Below are positions 45,005 through 54,710 of a stretch of DNA of 64,000 nucleotides, piece by piece. Source of the DNA: Flagellimonas hymeniacidonis. GTDB lineage: Bacteria > Bacteroidota > Bacteroidia > Flavobacteriales > Flavobacteriaceae. Made by a program: the position numbers and the translations under genes. Under the pieces are notes generated by a model, which was not told where the DNA came from, did no database searches, and worked only from the letters and a program-made list of their open reading frames with translations. How positions within the stretch are numbered: position 1 is the first letter of the stretch; every line of letters starts with the position of its first letter. Location: positions 992,001 to 1,056,000 of the forward strand of contig NZ_VRUR01000002.1 in assembly GCF_008040165.1 (NCBI RefSeq), written 5' to 3'.

Positions 45005-47866
45005 TTAAACTGCCGACGCAATTTTGCGTTTGGCACTGTCCAGCTCCTTTTTCAAAAACTTAGCTGTGTAACTTTTATTGTCTTTGGCAACCTGTTCTGG
45101 CGTTCCTTTTGCTACAATCATACCGCCGCCTCGGCCACCTTCATATCCTATATCAATAATATGGTCCATCATTTTAATGACATCCATATTATGCTCAATA
45201 ACCAAAATGGTATTCCCTTTGTCCACCAATTGATTCAAAACTTCCATGAGTACTCGAATATCCTCAAAATGAAGACCTGTTGTGGGCTCATCAAGAATGT
45301 AAAAGGTGTTTCCAGTATCTCTTTTAGAGAGTTCTGTAGCCAACTTTACCCGCTGTGCTTCTCCACCAGATAATGTTGTGGACTGTTGTCCCAATGAGAT
45401 GTACCCCAACCCGACATCTTTTATGGTCTTCAGCTTTCTATGGATTTTTGGAATATTTTCGAAAAAATCAACAGCTTCATTAATAGTCATTTCCAAAACA
45501 TCGGCAATTGATTTTCCTTTATACCTGATTTCTAGAGTTTCTCTATTAAAACGTTTACCATTACAAGTTTCGCATTCCACATAGACATCGGGTAAAAAAT
45601 TCATTTCAATAACCTTAAGACCACCGCCTTGACATGTTTCGCACCGCCCTCCAGCAACATTAAAGCTAAATCGCCCAGGTTTGTACCCACGTATAGTAGA
45701 TTCTGTGGTTTTTGCAAATAAGGCTCTAATTTCACTAAAAGTGCCTGTATACGTTGCGGGATTGGAACGTGGCGTTCGCCCAATAGGGGATTGATTGATA
45801 TCAATAACCTTATCCGCATGGTCCAATCCAGTTATTTTTTTATAGGGCATTGGCTTTTTGACCCCATTAAAATAATGGGCGTTCATAATAGGATAGAGTG
45901 TTTCATTGATTAAGGTAGATTTACCGCTACCTGAAACCCCGGTTACACCGATAAGCTTACCCAATGGAAATTCTGCAGTAACATTTTTTAAGTTATTCCC
46001 CGTACAACCAGTAAGCACAATCTTTTTTCCAGTTCCTTTTCTTCGGTTAGCAGGCACTTGGATTTCCCGTTCTCCAGTAATATACTCCGCCGTAAGTGTA
46101 TGGTGTTTTCTTAAGTCTTCTGGTTTTCCTTCCGAAATAATTTCTCCACCGTGTCTACCTGCCTTGGGGCCTATATCAATAACATGGTCTGCATGCTCAA
46201 TCATGTCCCGATCATGCTCCACCACAATAACAGAATTCCCAATATCTCTAAGGGATATTAAGGAATTGATTAAACGTTCATTATCCCGTTGATGTAAACC
46301 TATACTTGGTTCATCTAAAATATAGAGCACTCCAACCAATTGTGAACCTATCTGGGTAGCAAGTCTAATACGCTGTGCCTCGCCCCCTGACAAGGATTTT
46401 GAACTTCTATTTAGTGATAGATAATCCAAACCTACATCCAATAGAAATTGAATTCTAGTTCTAATTTCTTTGACTATTTCTTCAGCGATTTTCTTTTGGT
46501 TCCCTTCTAAGGTATGCTCTAACGCTTGAAAGAAAGCAGCCAATTCTGCAATATCCAGCTGAGCTAATTCTGCAATATTCTTTTCTCCAATCTTAAAATA
46601 GAGCGATTCTTTTCGCAATCTTGACCCGTTACAGTTGGAGCATACCACCTTATCCATATAATCTTTGGCCCAACGCTTTATGGAGGTTGAATTGGCTTCT
46701 TCAAACTGAGTTTTTATAAAGTTGGAGATTCCTTCATAGTCAATTTTGTATTGTCTTTTTACCCCTAAAGTTTTTGAGTCAATCTCAAAACTGTCGTTTC
46801 CGCCATTAAGAATGACATCCATGGCTTCTGTTGGAATTTTTTCCAAGGCATCTGTAAGCTCAAAGTTATAGCGTTGCGCTATGGTTTCCAGTTGTTTAAA
46901 GGCCCAGGATTTTTTGTATTCGCCTAGAGGAGCAATACCACCTGCTTTAATGGACAGCTTTTTATCTGGAAATATTTTCTGTTCGTTTACTTCGTAAACG
47001 TGTCCAAGACCATTACATTTTGGGCACATCCCTTTAGGGGAATTGAAAGAAAAAGTGTTGGGTTCTGGAGTGGGGTAGGAGATGCCCGTAGAAGGGCACA
47101 TAAGGTCTCTACTAAAGTATCTCGGTATTTTTTCGCCCTCTTCCAAAACCATGAGCACATTATCTCCGCTATACATGGCCGTATTGATGGTCTCATTAAG
47201 GCGTTTATGAAAACCCTCGCTCTCCACAACTTTTAAGCGATCTATGACAATTTCAATATCGTGGGTTTTGTAGCGATCCACCTTCATTCCCTTAGTGATG
47301 TCCAAAATTTCGCCATCAACTCTGACTTTTACAAAACCTTGTTTTCCAATTTGTTCAAACAACTCGCGGTAGTGGCCCTTTCTGGATTTCACCACAGGGG
47401 CTAAAACATTTATTTTCTTATCCCTGTAGGAATCAATGATTAAACTTTTGATTTGTTCATCGCTATAGCTCACCATTTTTTCCCCAGTATTGTAACTGTA
47501 TGCATCACCCGCTCTTGCAAAAAGTAATCGGAGAAAATCATAGACTTCGGTGATGGTTCCAACCGTAGAGCGTGGAGATTTTGATGTTGTTTTTTGCTCA
47601 ATGGCAATGACCGGGGAAAGCCCGTCTATTTTATCTACATCTGGACGTTCCAATCCCCCTAAGAATTGCCTTGCATAGGCAGAGAAGGTTTCAATGTATC
47701 GTCGTTGACCTTCAGCATATATGGTATCAAAAGCTAAAGAAGACTTTCCGCTACCGGATAAGCCGGTAATGACAACCAATTTTTCCCGAGGAATGGTAAC
47801 ATCTATGTTTTTTAAGTTGTGAACTCTTGCCCCGCGGACTTCAATATTTTCTTCGTAGTTGATCAT
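45005..47866 (-). CDS. uvrA: Excinuclease ABC subunit A
   Basis: Damage-recognition ATPase of nucleotide excision repair, acting with UvrB. 953 residues from the ATG at 47866 ('MINYEENIEVRGARVHNL'); the upstream ATG adds eight residues without homology. Both ABC halves are intact: Walker A 'GLSGSGKSSLAFDT' and 'GVSGSGKSTLINETL', signatures 'LSGGEAQRIRLATQIG' and 'LSGGEAQRVKLATEL', plus two zinc fingers ('CPKCNGLG' and the C-terminal 'CETCQGGG'/'CETCNGKR' set). First of three co-oriented genes. Confidence 0.97.
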   Translation of the reverse strand: MINYEENIEVRGARVHNLKNIDVTIPREKLVVITGLSGSGKSSLAFDTIYAEGQRRYIETFSAYARQFLGGLERPDVDKIDGLSPVIAIEQKTTSKSPRSTVGTITEVYDFLRLLFARAGDAYSYNTGEKMVSYSDEQIKSLIIDSYRDKKINVLAPVVKSRKGHYRELFEQIGKQGFVKVRVDGEILDITKGMKVDRYKTHDIEIVIDRLKVVESEGFHKRLNETINTAMYSGDNVLMVLEEGEKIPRYFSRDLMCPSTGISYPTPEPNTFSFNSPKGMCPKCNGLGHVYEVNEQKIFPDKKLSIKAGGIAPLGEYKKSWAFKQLETIAQRYNFELTDALEKIPTEAMDVILNGGNDSFEIDSKTLGVKRQYKIDYEGISNFIKTQFEEANSTSIKRWAKDYMDKVVCSNCNGSRLRKESLYFKIGEKNIAELAQLDIAELAAFFQALEHTLEGNQKKIAEEIVKEIRTRIQFLLDVGLDYLSLNRSSKSLSGGEAQRIRLATQIGSQLVGVLYILDEPSIGLHQRDNERLINSLISLRDIGNSVIVVEHDRDMIEHADHVIDIGPKAGRHGGEIISEGKPEDLRKHHTLTAEYITGEREIQVPANRRKGTGKKIVLTGCTGNNLKNVTAEFPLGKLIGVTGVSGSGKSTLINETLYPIMNAHYFNGVKKPMPYKKITGLDHADKVIDINQSPIGRTPRSNPATYTGTFSEIRALFAKTTESTIRGYKPGRFSFNVAGGRCETCQGGGLKVIEMNFLPDVYVECETCNGKRFNRETLEIRYKGKSIADVLEMTINEAVDFFENIPKIHRKLKTIKDVGLGYISLGQQSTTLSGGEAQRVKLATELSKRDTGNTFYILDEPTTGLHFEDIRVLMEVLNQLVDKGNTILVIEHNMDVIKMMDHIIDIGYEGGRGGGMIVAKGTPEQVAKDNKSYTAKFLKKELDSAKRKIASAV

Positions 47867-48024
47867 AGCACAAGATGCTAATGTAAACAATTGAGCAGTA
47901 AAAAAGAAACGGGAATAGGTTTAATAATGATGTATTGTAAGCCTTATTTCTTTAGAAATTCTGAATAGACGAATCATGTTTTATTTGGCCACTATTTCTC
48001 ATTCAATTATATTGTTGTAAAACC

Positions 48025-48936
48025 ATGAATATGTACGTAAAATCAATAAATATTGGTGTTTTGAATATTGTTTTGGGATGTTTTGCGTTCCTTTCCTTTT
48101 TACAACTATCGGCTCAAAGGGACATCATCATAGATGCGGACACTGGTAATGAAGTAGATGATTTTTATGCTCTTGCTCGAATTCTGTTGGAGCCGACGGT
48201 CAATATTACTGCTTTAAACGCCGCGCATTGGCAAACCAGTCATTGGGCCATTGAAAATACTATGGAGAATAGCCATCGCCTTAATCAGCAATTATTGGGA
48301 GAAATGGGATTGTCGCTAAAAACAAATCGTGGTGCTATGGCACGTATGTATGACTGGGGTGATCGGGCTCAACATTCAGCGGCGGCTTATGAGATCATAA
48401 AACAAGCTAAAGCAAATGAAAATGTTACTATTTTGGTGCTAGGTGCTTTAACCAATGTAGCTTCAGCGGTATATATTGAACCTGCCATTGCAGAAAAGAT
48501 TGAAGTGTTTTGGCTAGGAACAACTATGGATTTTGAAAAAGGGGTTTTAAAACGAGATGATTTCAACCCTTTAATGGACCCTTATGCTTTGGATTATTTG
48601 TTAAACTCTAAGGTTGTCATGAACATTATGCCAGTTAGCGTTGCAGTAAAGATGGAAATTGGTTTTGATACGTTAAACAACAAGATTGGTAGTCATTTCC
48701 TTGGCAAGTTTCTTATGAATCGCTGGACAACGCACTTGGATGGTTCACGAAAGAGTAGAGTGTTATGGGACTTGGCATTGATTACCGCTTTTATACACCC
48801 AGAATTGGCTACCGCAAAACAGATTATGACTTCAAAAGATAGTGGTAACCGAGAAATAATGTTCTATACTCAAATAGATGCCGACGCGATATATGAAGAT
48901 TTTTATAAAACCCTATTGGCTTTTGAAAAAGAGTAA
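48025..48936 (+). CDS. Exported inosine-uridine preferring nucleoside hydrolase
   Basis: Cleaves ribonucleosides to base and ribose. 303 residues with a signal/anchor segment (about 10-29, 'FAFLSFLQLSA') and then the calcium-binding signature 'DADTGNEVDDFYALARI' (D-x-D-x-GNE-x-DD). 'VLGALTNVASAVYIEPAI' and the N-terminal Asp cluster fit. Export suggests scavenging of nucleosides outside the cytoplasm. It is 40 nt upstream of the small Tudor-like gene on the same strand. Confidence 0.87.
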   Translation: MNMYVKSINIGVLNIVLGCFAFLSFLQLSAQRDIIIDADTGNEVDDFYALARILLEPTVNITALNAAHWQTSHWAIENTMENSHRLNQQLLGEMGLSLKTNRGAMARMYDWGDRAQHSAAAYEIIKQAKANENVTILVLGALTNVASAVYIEPAIAEKIEVFWLGTTMDFEKGVLKRDDFNPLMDPYALDYLLNSKVVMNIMPVSVAVKMEIGFDTLNNKIGSHFLGKFLMNRWTTHLDGSRKSRVLWDLALITAFIHPELATAKQIMTSKDSGNREIMFYTQIDADAIYEDFYKTLLAFEKE

Positions 48937-48976
48937 ACTATTTTTAGGCTTTAAATAAAAAGAATAGTAGTTAGGC

Positions 48977-49501
48977 ATGAAATTATTAGGAATAGGATCT
49001 CGTATTGATCATCCAGAATATGGAAAAGGGGTAGTTACAAATGTTTCTTCCAAGCATTATTGGGTTACTTTTTTAGAAAATGGATTGGAAACTATCGATA
49101 TTGATTCTGAATTTGAAGTGATTGAAGGGGTAGAAGACGAAGTGGATAGTGTTAGTTTTTTTGATGTGGAACGTTCCTTGGTCTCCATTCTCCAGAAATG
49201 GAGCGATGCTTCTGAAAAAGTGGCCTTGGCGGATAAATGGCGTGGAGGGAAACTTATTTTAGAACCGGGCGATGATTTAGCCAATAAAGAAATGCCCATT
49301 GACACCTTTTTTCATAAGATTGTGATGGTACGCGATCGCATTCGGGTGATGGAACAGAAAATCAATAGTAGTAAAAACCTCGATGACCAAGAAAAGGTGG
49401 ACTTACAACAATACATTACCCGCATTTATGGAAGTTTAACCACCTTTAATGTATTGTTTAAAAATAAGAGTGACCAGTTTGTTGGGGAGCGAAGTAGGTG
49501 A
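48977..49501 (+). CDS. Small protein with Tudor/KOW-like N-terminus
   Basis: 174 residues, no signal peptide. Residues about 1-45 ('GSRIDHPEYGKGVVTNVSS') look like the Tudor-like tail of PcrA/UvrD in this window ('GSLVNHTRFGKGKVLKIEG'), a domain known in PcrA to contact RNA polymerase. About 55-170 is mostly helical with 'KIVMVRDRIRVMEQKINS' and 'YITRIYGSLTTFNVLFKNK'. I do not recognise a family for the rest. It may bind polymerase or nucleic acid; this is inference from the short similarity. Convergent with the amidohydrolase gene after 20 nt. Confidence 0.65.
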   Translation: MKLLGIGSRIDHPEYGKGVVTNVSSKHYWVTFLENGLETIDIDSEFEVIEGVEDEVDSVSFFDVERSLVSILQKWSDASEKVALADKWRGGKLILEPGDDLANKEMPIDTFFHKIVMVRDRIRVMEQKINSSKNLDDQEKVDLQQYITRIYGSLTTFNVLFKNKSDQFVGERSR

Positions 49502-49521
49502 TTTCTATTTATGTTTTCTAA

Positions 49522-51084
49522 TTAATCCGCAAATTGTTTTCGTATCAAAGGACTTCCTAGCAGACTAAAAATGAATTTTACATTCATATGAAATGAGGAG
49601 GCCAAAGAGGCGATATCTTCCTTGTATGCTTCCAGTGCTTCTTGATTGTAATAGACGCCATTTAAAATTACTCCTGAAATTGAAGTGGTGTTTTCAATTT
49701 TCTCCAGTGGATTTCTTTCAAGAATTACCAGGTCTGCAATTTTACCTTTCTCAACGCTTCCAAGCTCATTTTCCACATGGCTATAGGTTGCGGGAATAAT
49801 GGTAGATGCCCTCAATGCTTCTAAATTGGACAGACCGCATACAGTAAGTTCTTCAATTTCTGTGTGAAGCGCAAAACCTGGAAAAGCATAAGAATCTGTA
49901 ACATCAGTTCCTGTCATAATGGGAACCCCTTTTTTGTGTGCCATACCAATTTGAAATTTGGCAGATTCATATAACTTCATGTTTATTCCTCTTCCTTCAT
50001 TCGATTTATTGTATTCTGCAGCCCTTCCAACATCTGGATTCCACCATAGTTTTTTTCTAAGTGTGGGGATATATTTAAGATTGGGGTTTTCTATGTAATT
50101 CTGGTCATTGGCAAATGCAGATATTTTCAACATTTGTATGGTAGGAACCCAGTGTGTATTTCTTTCTTGCATTAAATCCATCAAGCGCTCTGCTTTTATG
50201 GTATCAAAATTTTCGCTCATAGATTTTTTGGACTCGTAGTACATGGCTTTTTTATCCTTTGCGATCAATAGCTTGTCCGCATTAGGAAAACAATCGAACA
50301 TAAATACTCTTCCATGTTCAAAACTACGTTGTCCTAAACCAATGGCCTCCTCCAAGGAAACCCCCAAAGGTTTGTGCCCAGCGATATGCATACCATATTT
50401 TGGTGCTTCTTTTGCAATTTGTTTGTATGATGCAACCGGGATGTCTGAGTATACTTTAATAAAGTCGACACCTTCTTTTTGATAATACTCTAATAGCAAA
50501 GGCACATCCTTTACATCCTCCACACTAAAAAACTTGGGATAACCTGAGGGAACCGAATTGTCACCATTTATTTGATAGCTGCTCTGCAGAACATACCGAG
50601 GAGTAACTTGCTCATGATTTTCCAGTTTTTGATTCCAGCTGAGCCTGTCTTGGGTACCAGCCCAATAGCTGTCTTCCTTGCCCATTTGCCCTGATAGATC
50701 CCTTATGGAAGTGACACCATTTGCAATGTATAACGGATGATGTAACCATTTGGAATGTTGCGTTGAATGTGTGTGCATATCCCAAAGCCCGGGAATAAGA
50801 TATTTTCCGTGACCGTCTATGGTAAAATGGTCTGCATCGTTTTTATCTGTTGGTAGGCTGTCTATAGCCTGGATTCTGTTCCCTACTATCCAGACATTTC
50901 TATTTTTTAGGATATCGCCAGTATGTACATCAATTATATTGATATCCTTTATAAGGATGCTTTTGTGTTTTTCTGGCAAGGCTATTTCCGGCATTGGCCA
51001 TAGCAGTCCTGCGATGATAAAAAGTCCAAACACCACAAATGAAATCAGTACAAATTTTAAAGTTTTAAAAACTTTCCTCTTCAT
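49522..51084 (-). CDS. Membrane-anchored amidohydrolase
   Basis: 520 residues: one N-terminal membrane helix (about 10-28, 'FVLISFVVFGLFIIAGLLW') with the catalytic domain facing out of the cytoplasm. The metal-dependent hydrolase pattern is present: 'LWDMHTHSTQHS' (HxH), 'HIAGHKPLGVS', 'RSFEHGRVFM' and 'IMTGTDVTDSYAF' (Asp). It resembles imidazolonepropionase/prolidase-like amidohydrolases that act on small amides or peptides. Single gene; 231 nt separate it from the mannitol dehydrogenase gene on its upstream side, with no coding content seen. Confidence 0.82.
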   Translation of the reverse strand: MKRKVFKTLKFVLISFVVFGLFIIAGLLWPMPEIALPEKHKSILIKDINIIDVHTGDILKNRNVWIVGNRIQAIDSLPTDKNDADHFTIDGHGKYLIPGLWDMHTHSTQHSKWLHHPLYIANGVTSIRDLSGQMGKEDSYWAGTQDRLSWNQKLENHEQVTPRYVLQSSYQINGDNSVPSGYPKFFSVEDVKDVPLLLEYYQKEGVDFIKVYSDIPVASYKQIAKEAPKYGMHIAGHKPLGVSLEEAIGLGQRSFEHGRVFMFDCFPNADKLLIAKDKKAMYYESKKSMSENFDTIKAERLMDLMQERNTHWVPTIQMLKISAFANDQNYIENPNLKYIPTLRKKLWWNPDVGRAAEYNKSNEGRGINMKLYESAKFQIGMAHKKGVPIMTGTDVTDSYAFPGFALHTEIEELTVCGLSNLEALRASTIIPATYSHVENELGSVEKGKIADLVILERNPLEKIENTTSISGVILNGVYYNQEALEAYKEDIASLASSFHMNVKFIFSLLGSPLIRKQFAD

Positions 51085-51315
51085 CCTTAAGTTTTAGAAG
51101 TTCTTAAGAGATGACGATGCTGTATTGATTATGTTACCCGATTTAAAGAAAATAATAAAATGAAGTAAGTGATTTTAAGCTTTGGAGTAGCATTTTAAAA
51201 TCATAGCGACGCAGACAAAAATAATACAGTAGGTTTCGCTATCGGTTGGGCTATAATTTATTGTTGTGTTTTTTCAATTGATTATTTTTTTAATATAAAA
51301 CCCGACTAATTACTT

Positions 51316-52800
51316 TTAAATCATGCTATGCATCATTTTTTTGATGTCGCCGGCTTCATACAACTGTTGTAGCATTGCACAATATACCTTTGTAAAACGT
51401 TCGTTTTTTGCAAGTCCACCAAACAGCGATTCTAGTTGAACAAATGCCAACATATTGTTGGCAGTTTCTTTGGCAGCATCATGCAGTTTGCCTTGCATAG
51501 CATCTATAATCTCTAAAGGCTGCCCATTTTGGTCTACTTCCTTATCGCTGTAATAACACCAGGCTGCAATGACCAAGGTGGCGAGTTTGATGCTTCCGCC
51601 TATGGCTAAATTTTCATGAATTGTGGCTATCAAAAATTTGGGTAATTTGGCCGAGCTTTCTGAGCAAATGCGGCTGACGCTGTCTTTGATATTGGGGTTT
51701 GCAAAACGTGTAAGCAGGCTGTCTTTGTAGTCCATCAAATCAATGCCTTCAATGTTTCCTAAAATGGGTGTGGCTTCTGTATCCAGAAAGGTACGTAAAT
51801 ACCTTTTGAAGACTTTGTCTTCTATACAGGCATTGATGGTTGGGTGGCCGTGAATGGCTCCTAAAAGCCCCAAGACCGAATGACCGGCATTGAGGAGACG
51901 TAGTTTCATTTTCTCATAGGGCCCTACATCAGGCACGAATTGTACGCCTACTTTTTCAAAGGCAGGTCGTCCATTCGAGAATTTATCTTCTATTACCCAC
52001 TGTATAAAAGGTTCACATGTCACAGGCCAAGCATCGTCGACACCATAGCTTTGAGCTAGGCTGTCGATATCTGCCTTGACTGTTACTGGTGTAATACGGT
52101 CAACCATGCTATTGGGAAAGCAGACTTCTTGGGCTATCCATTTTGCCAAGTCCGGGTCTTGTACTTCTGCAAAGGCGAGTAGCATCTTACGCGTCATGTC
52201 TCCGTTATGCTCAATATTATCACAAGACAGTACCGTAAAAGCTGGTAAAGCTGCATCGCGACGTCTTTTTAGAGCTGCGGTTAGAAATCCGTAAACGGTT
52301 ATTGGGTCCTGTGGGTGTCGTAGCTCGTGTTGTATGTCTGGGTTGTCAAAATTAAATTCTCCCGTTGTTGGGTTAAAATTATAGCCTCCTTCGGTAATCG
52401 TTAGTGATACTATGCGCGTATCTTTATGTGCCATGCGGGAGATTACAGGTTCGGGGTCTGTGGTGCCCATTTTGAAATCAACTATCGACCCCATGATTTC
52501 GGATTCAATTTTTCCGTCTGGGTGTTTGACCATAAGCGTGTAGAGATGGTCTTGTGCTTTTAAAATGTCGCTTAGTTTGGTATCCGACTCACGTAAACCG
52601 ATTCCGCAGATTCCCCACTCTGAGGCTTCTCCCAGTTGTCTAAGTTGGTGCAAATAATACGCTTGATGTGCTCTTTGAAATCCGCCAACACCAATGTGTA
52701 CGATTCCGATATTAGTAGCAGAGCGATTATACTTTGGTACAGGAAGACGGCTTCCAAGTTCTTGTAACTTATCCTGGTTTAGATGTATTGTTGTTTTCAT
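51316..52800 (-). CDS. Mannitol 2-dehydrogenase-type polyol dehydrogenase (long-chain)
   Basis: NAD-dependent oxidation of a polyol to the ketose, mannitol to fructose in the nearest known enzymes; uronate reductases are close relatives. 494 residues: NAD-binding 'HIGVGGFQRAHQAYYL' near the start, 'DRITPVTVKADI', and the catalytic set in 'KLRLLNAGHSVLG': Lys299, Asn304, His307, the spacing of Lys295/Asn300/His303 in Pseudomonas M2DH. Two nt separate it from the permease gene upstream, so permease and dehydrogenase form one unit. No fructokinase is adjacent. Confidence 0.87.
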   Translation of the reverse strand: MKTTIHLNQDKLQELGSRLPVPKYNRSATNIGIVHIGVGGFQRAHQAYYLHQLRQLGEASEWGICGIGLRESDTKLSDILKAQDHLYTLMVKHPDGKIESEIMGSIVDFKMGTTDPEPVISRMAHKDTRIVSLTITEGGYNFNPTTGEFNFDNPDIQHELRHPQDPITVYGFLTAALKRRRDAALPAFTVLSCDNIEHNGDMTRKMLLAFAEVQDPDLAKWIAQEVCFPNSMVDRITPVTVKADIDSLAQSYGVDDAWPVTCEPFIQWVIEDKFSNGRPAFEKVGVQFVPDVGPYEKMKLRLLNAGHSVLGLLGAIHGHPTINACIEDKVFKRYLRTFLDTEATPILGNIEGIDLMDYKDSLLTRFANPNIKDSVSRICSESSAKLPKFLIATIHENLAIGGSIKLATLVIAAWCYYSDKEVDQNGQPLEIIDAMQGKLHDAAKETANNMLAFVQLESLFGGLAKNERFTKVYCAMLQQLYEAGDIKKMMHSMI

Positions 52801-52802
52801 GC

Positions 52803-54521
52803 CTATGCAGCTGTGTTTAATTTTTTACGTTTGAGCGCCCAATAGGCTAGCACGAAATAAATGATAGTACAGATGAAAGCATAGGTATAAAAGAGTTCCC
52901 GATTTTCGATATAATTTGATTCTGTAGCACTACCGAACATTACATTACAGGCCAAAACCAAAGTGGCTACCAAGGCCGAAATGGCTATGAATTTTAATCC
53001 TTTAGAGAATAAAGAAACATCCTTTGAAACAACAGCCTCGTTCTTTGCCTGCTCCTCTTGAAAACGTGCAATGGCTTCCTGTTGACGATCCTCTTCTTTT
53101 GCTTCCTCCACGTAGCTCTCTTTTGCCCCATATTTAGATGCAAGCAAAGTATACACCAAAATGGTAAAAAACCAAGTAGGGATAAACAGATAATAAAAGG
53201 AAATCACATCTAAGAAATTCAACCCAAAACCAAAGACTAAGCCCAAGCCCCATGTCGCAACGGCAGGCATACTAAAAGTTAGCTTGCGGTAGGAAGACCA
53301 GTAGCGCGTATAGCCAATGCGAGGGAAAATCTGATGTTCTGCAAATACAATCGCCCCAACAGGTACTACCAGCAAACCTGCGTAGGTTAGTAGCGGTAAC
53401 ATTTGTGAAAATACAAAGGGGAAACATGCGATGGCCACAGTGACCAAACCGACAATCATCGTCGTTTTCTTTCGAGAATGCTTGTTAAAAATAGCTTGTG
53501 CCGCCAAACCTGCTCGATACAGATTGGTAATTGCGGTCGTCCAACCTGCAACAATTACAATCACAAAACCTGACCAACCTAGAGCATAATAGGCCACATC
53601 ACCTGGATCTAATTCTACGATAGATTTTCCTAAAATAACTGCGGCACCTGCACCCATGATTCCGGCAGCTATCCATGCTACATAATGACCGAACATCATA
53701 CCTGTACTGGTAGCATAACCATAGTTTTTCTTTTTTGCAAAACGTAGAAGTGCCATATCAATCAATCCGAAATGGGTAATGGTATTAGCAGCCCAACCAA
53801 AGCCGATAACTTCGACTAATCCGATTCCTGGAGCACCATCGCTGTTGATTCCTGTCCAGATACTCTGGTCGCCGAGGGTCATAAAATCGGCCCATCCGGC
53901 TGGTAAAGTTTTATCTAATACATCTAAAGATAGGGCAGGGAGCAGCACCATAGCGCCACTTGTAAACATTACAAACAACCAAGGTGCACAGATGCCTGAG
54001 AATTCAGAAACGGCATTGAAACCATAAATCGCAATAGACACCACAAAGATTCCAACAGCCAATACAATCAATATAAACCATGCATTGGTGGGGTACCAAT
54101 TGAGTTGCGCAGGAATATTAAAGGCAAACCGAACCGCTGTGGATGAGACCGTTATCATCGCCGCTGAAATCACCGAAAAGATGATGACATTGGCCCAATT
54201 GTACAGCTTGGTCATTGAATCGCCAGCAATCTTATTCAGATAGGTATAGAGGCTTAAGCGGGTATCGACGGCAATAGGGGAAGTGATGAACCTCCAACTC
54301 AATACGGCTAGAATATTACCAATCAGAAGACCGAGGATGATGTCCATCGTCTTTGCGCCAAGCGCCACAAAGGTCGCCCCAATCACAAACTCTGTTGCTG
54401 CAACATGCTCGGCAGCGTAGAGGCCCGCAAAATGAGTCCAATCGTGTAATTTGTGTTTGGCTACTGGTAATTGTTCTTCATCTAGATTTTCAAATTGTTT
54501 AAAGTTTGTCTTTTCCTGCAT
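52803..54521 (-). CDS. NCS1-family permease
   Basis: 572 residues with about 12 membrane helices. 'DWTHFAGLYAAEHVAATEFV' and 'GATFVALGAKTMDIILGLL' are nucleobase-cation-symport-1 features; the family usually carries nucleobases, hydantoins or vitamins with Na+ or H+. A long polar C-terminal region about 480-515 ('EEAKEEDRQQEAIARFQEEQ') sits between the last helices, longer than usual. It is directly coupled to the polyol dehydrogenase (2-nt gap), so a sugar alcohol or sugar acid substrate is possible but not shown by the sequence. Confidence 0.82.
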   Translation of the reverse strand: MQEKTNFKQFENLDEEQLPVAKHKLHDWTHFAGLYAAEHVAATEFVIGATFVALGAKTMDIILGLLIGNILAVLSWRFITSPIAVDTRLSLYTYLNKIAGDSMTKLYNWANVIIFSVISAAMITVSSTAVRFAFNIPAQLNWYPTNAWFILIVLAVGIFVVSIAIYGFNAVSEFSGICAPWLFVMFTSGAMVLLPALSLDVLDKTLPAGWADFMTLGDQSIWTGINSDGAPGIGLVEVIGFGWAANTITHFGLIDMALLRFAKKKNYGYATSTGMMFGHYVAWIAAGIMGAGAAVILGKSIVELDPGDVAYYALGWSGFVIVIVAGWTTAITNLYRAGLAAQAIFNKHSRKKTTMIVGLVTVAIACFPFVFSQMLPLLTYAGLLVVPVGAIVFAEHQIFPRIGYTRYWSSYRKLTFSMPAVATWGLGLVFGFGLNFLDVISFYYLFIPTWFFTILVYTLLASKYGAKESYVEEAKEEDRQQEAIARFQEEQAKNEAVVSKDVSLFSKGLKFIAISALVATLVLACNVMFGSATESNYIENRELFYTYAFICTIIYFVLAYWALKRKKLNTAA

Positions 54522-54710
54522 GCTTGTTTGGTTAATTGTATAAGGATGAGCTTATGGAATAGTATTTAGTCATAAATACATCACAACAGTATTAGCTATG
54601 AGGAGTTTTAATTCCTCTTTAGCGAAAGATAATGAAGTTCATGGATTTTTTTTCAGAATCAAGCGGTTATACGGTAGGTTATTGCTTATTTTTTAACAAT
54701 AACTACGCTG

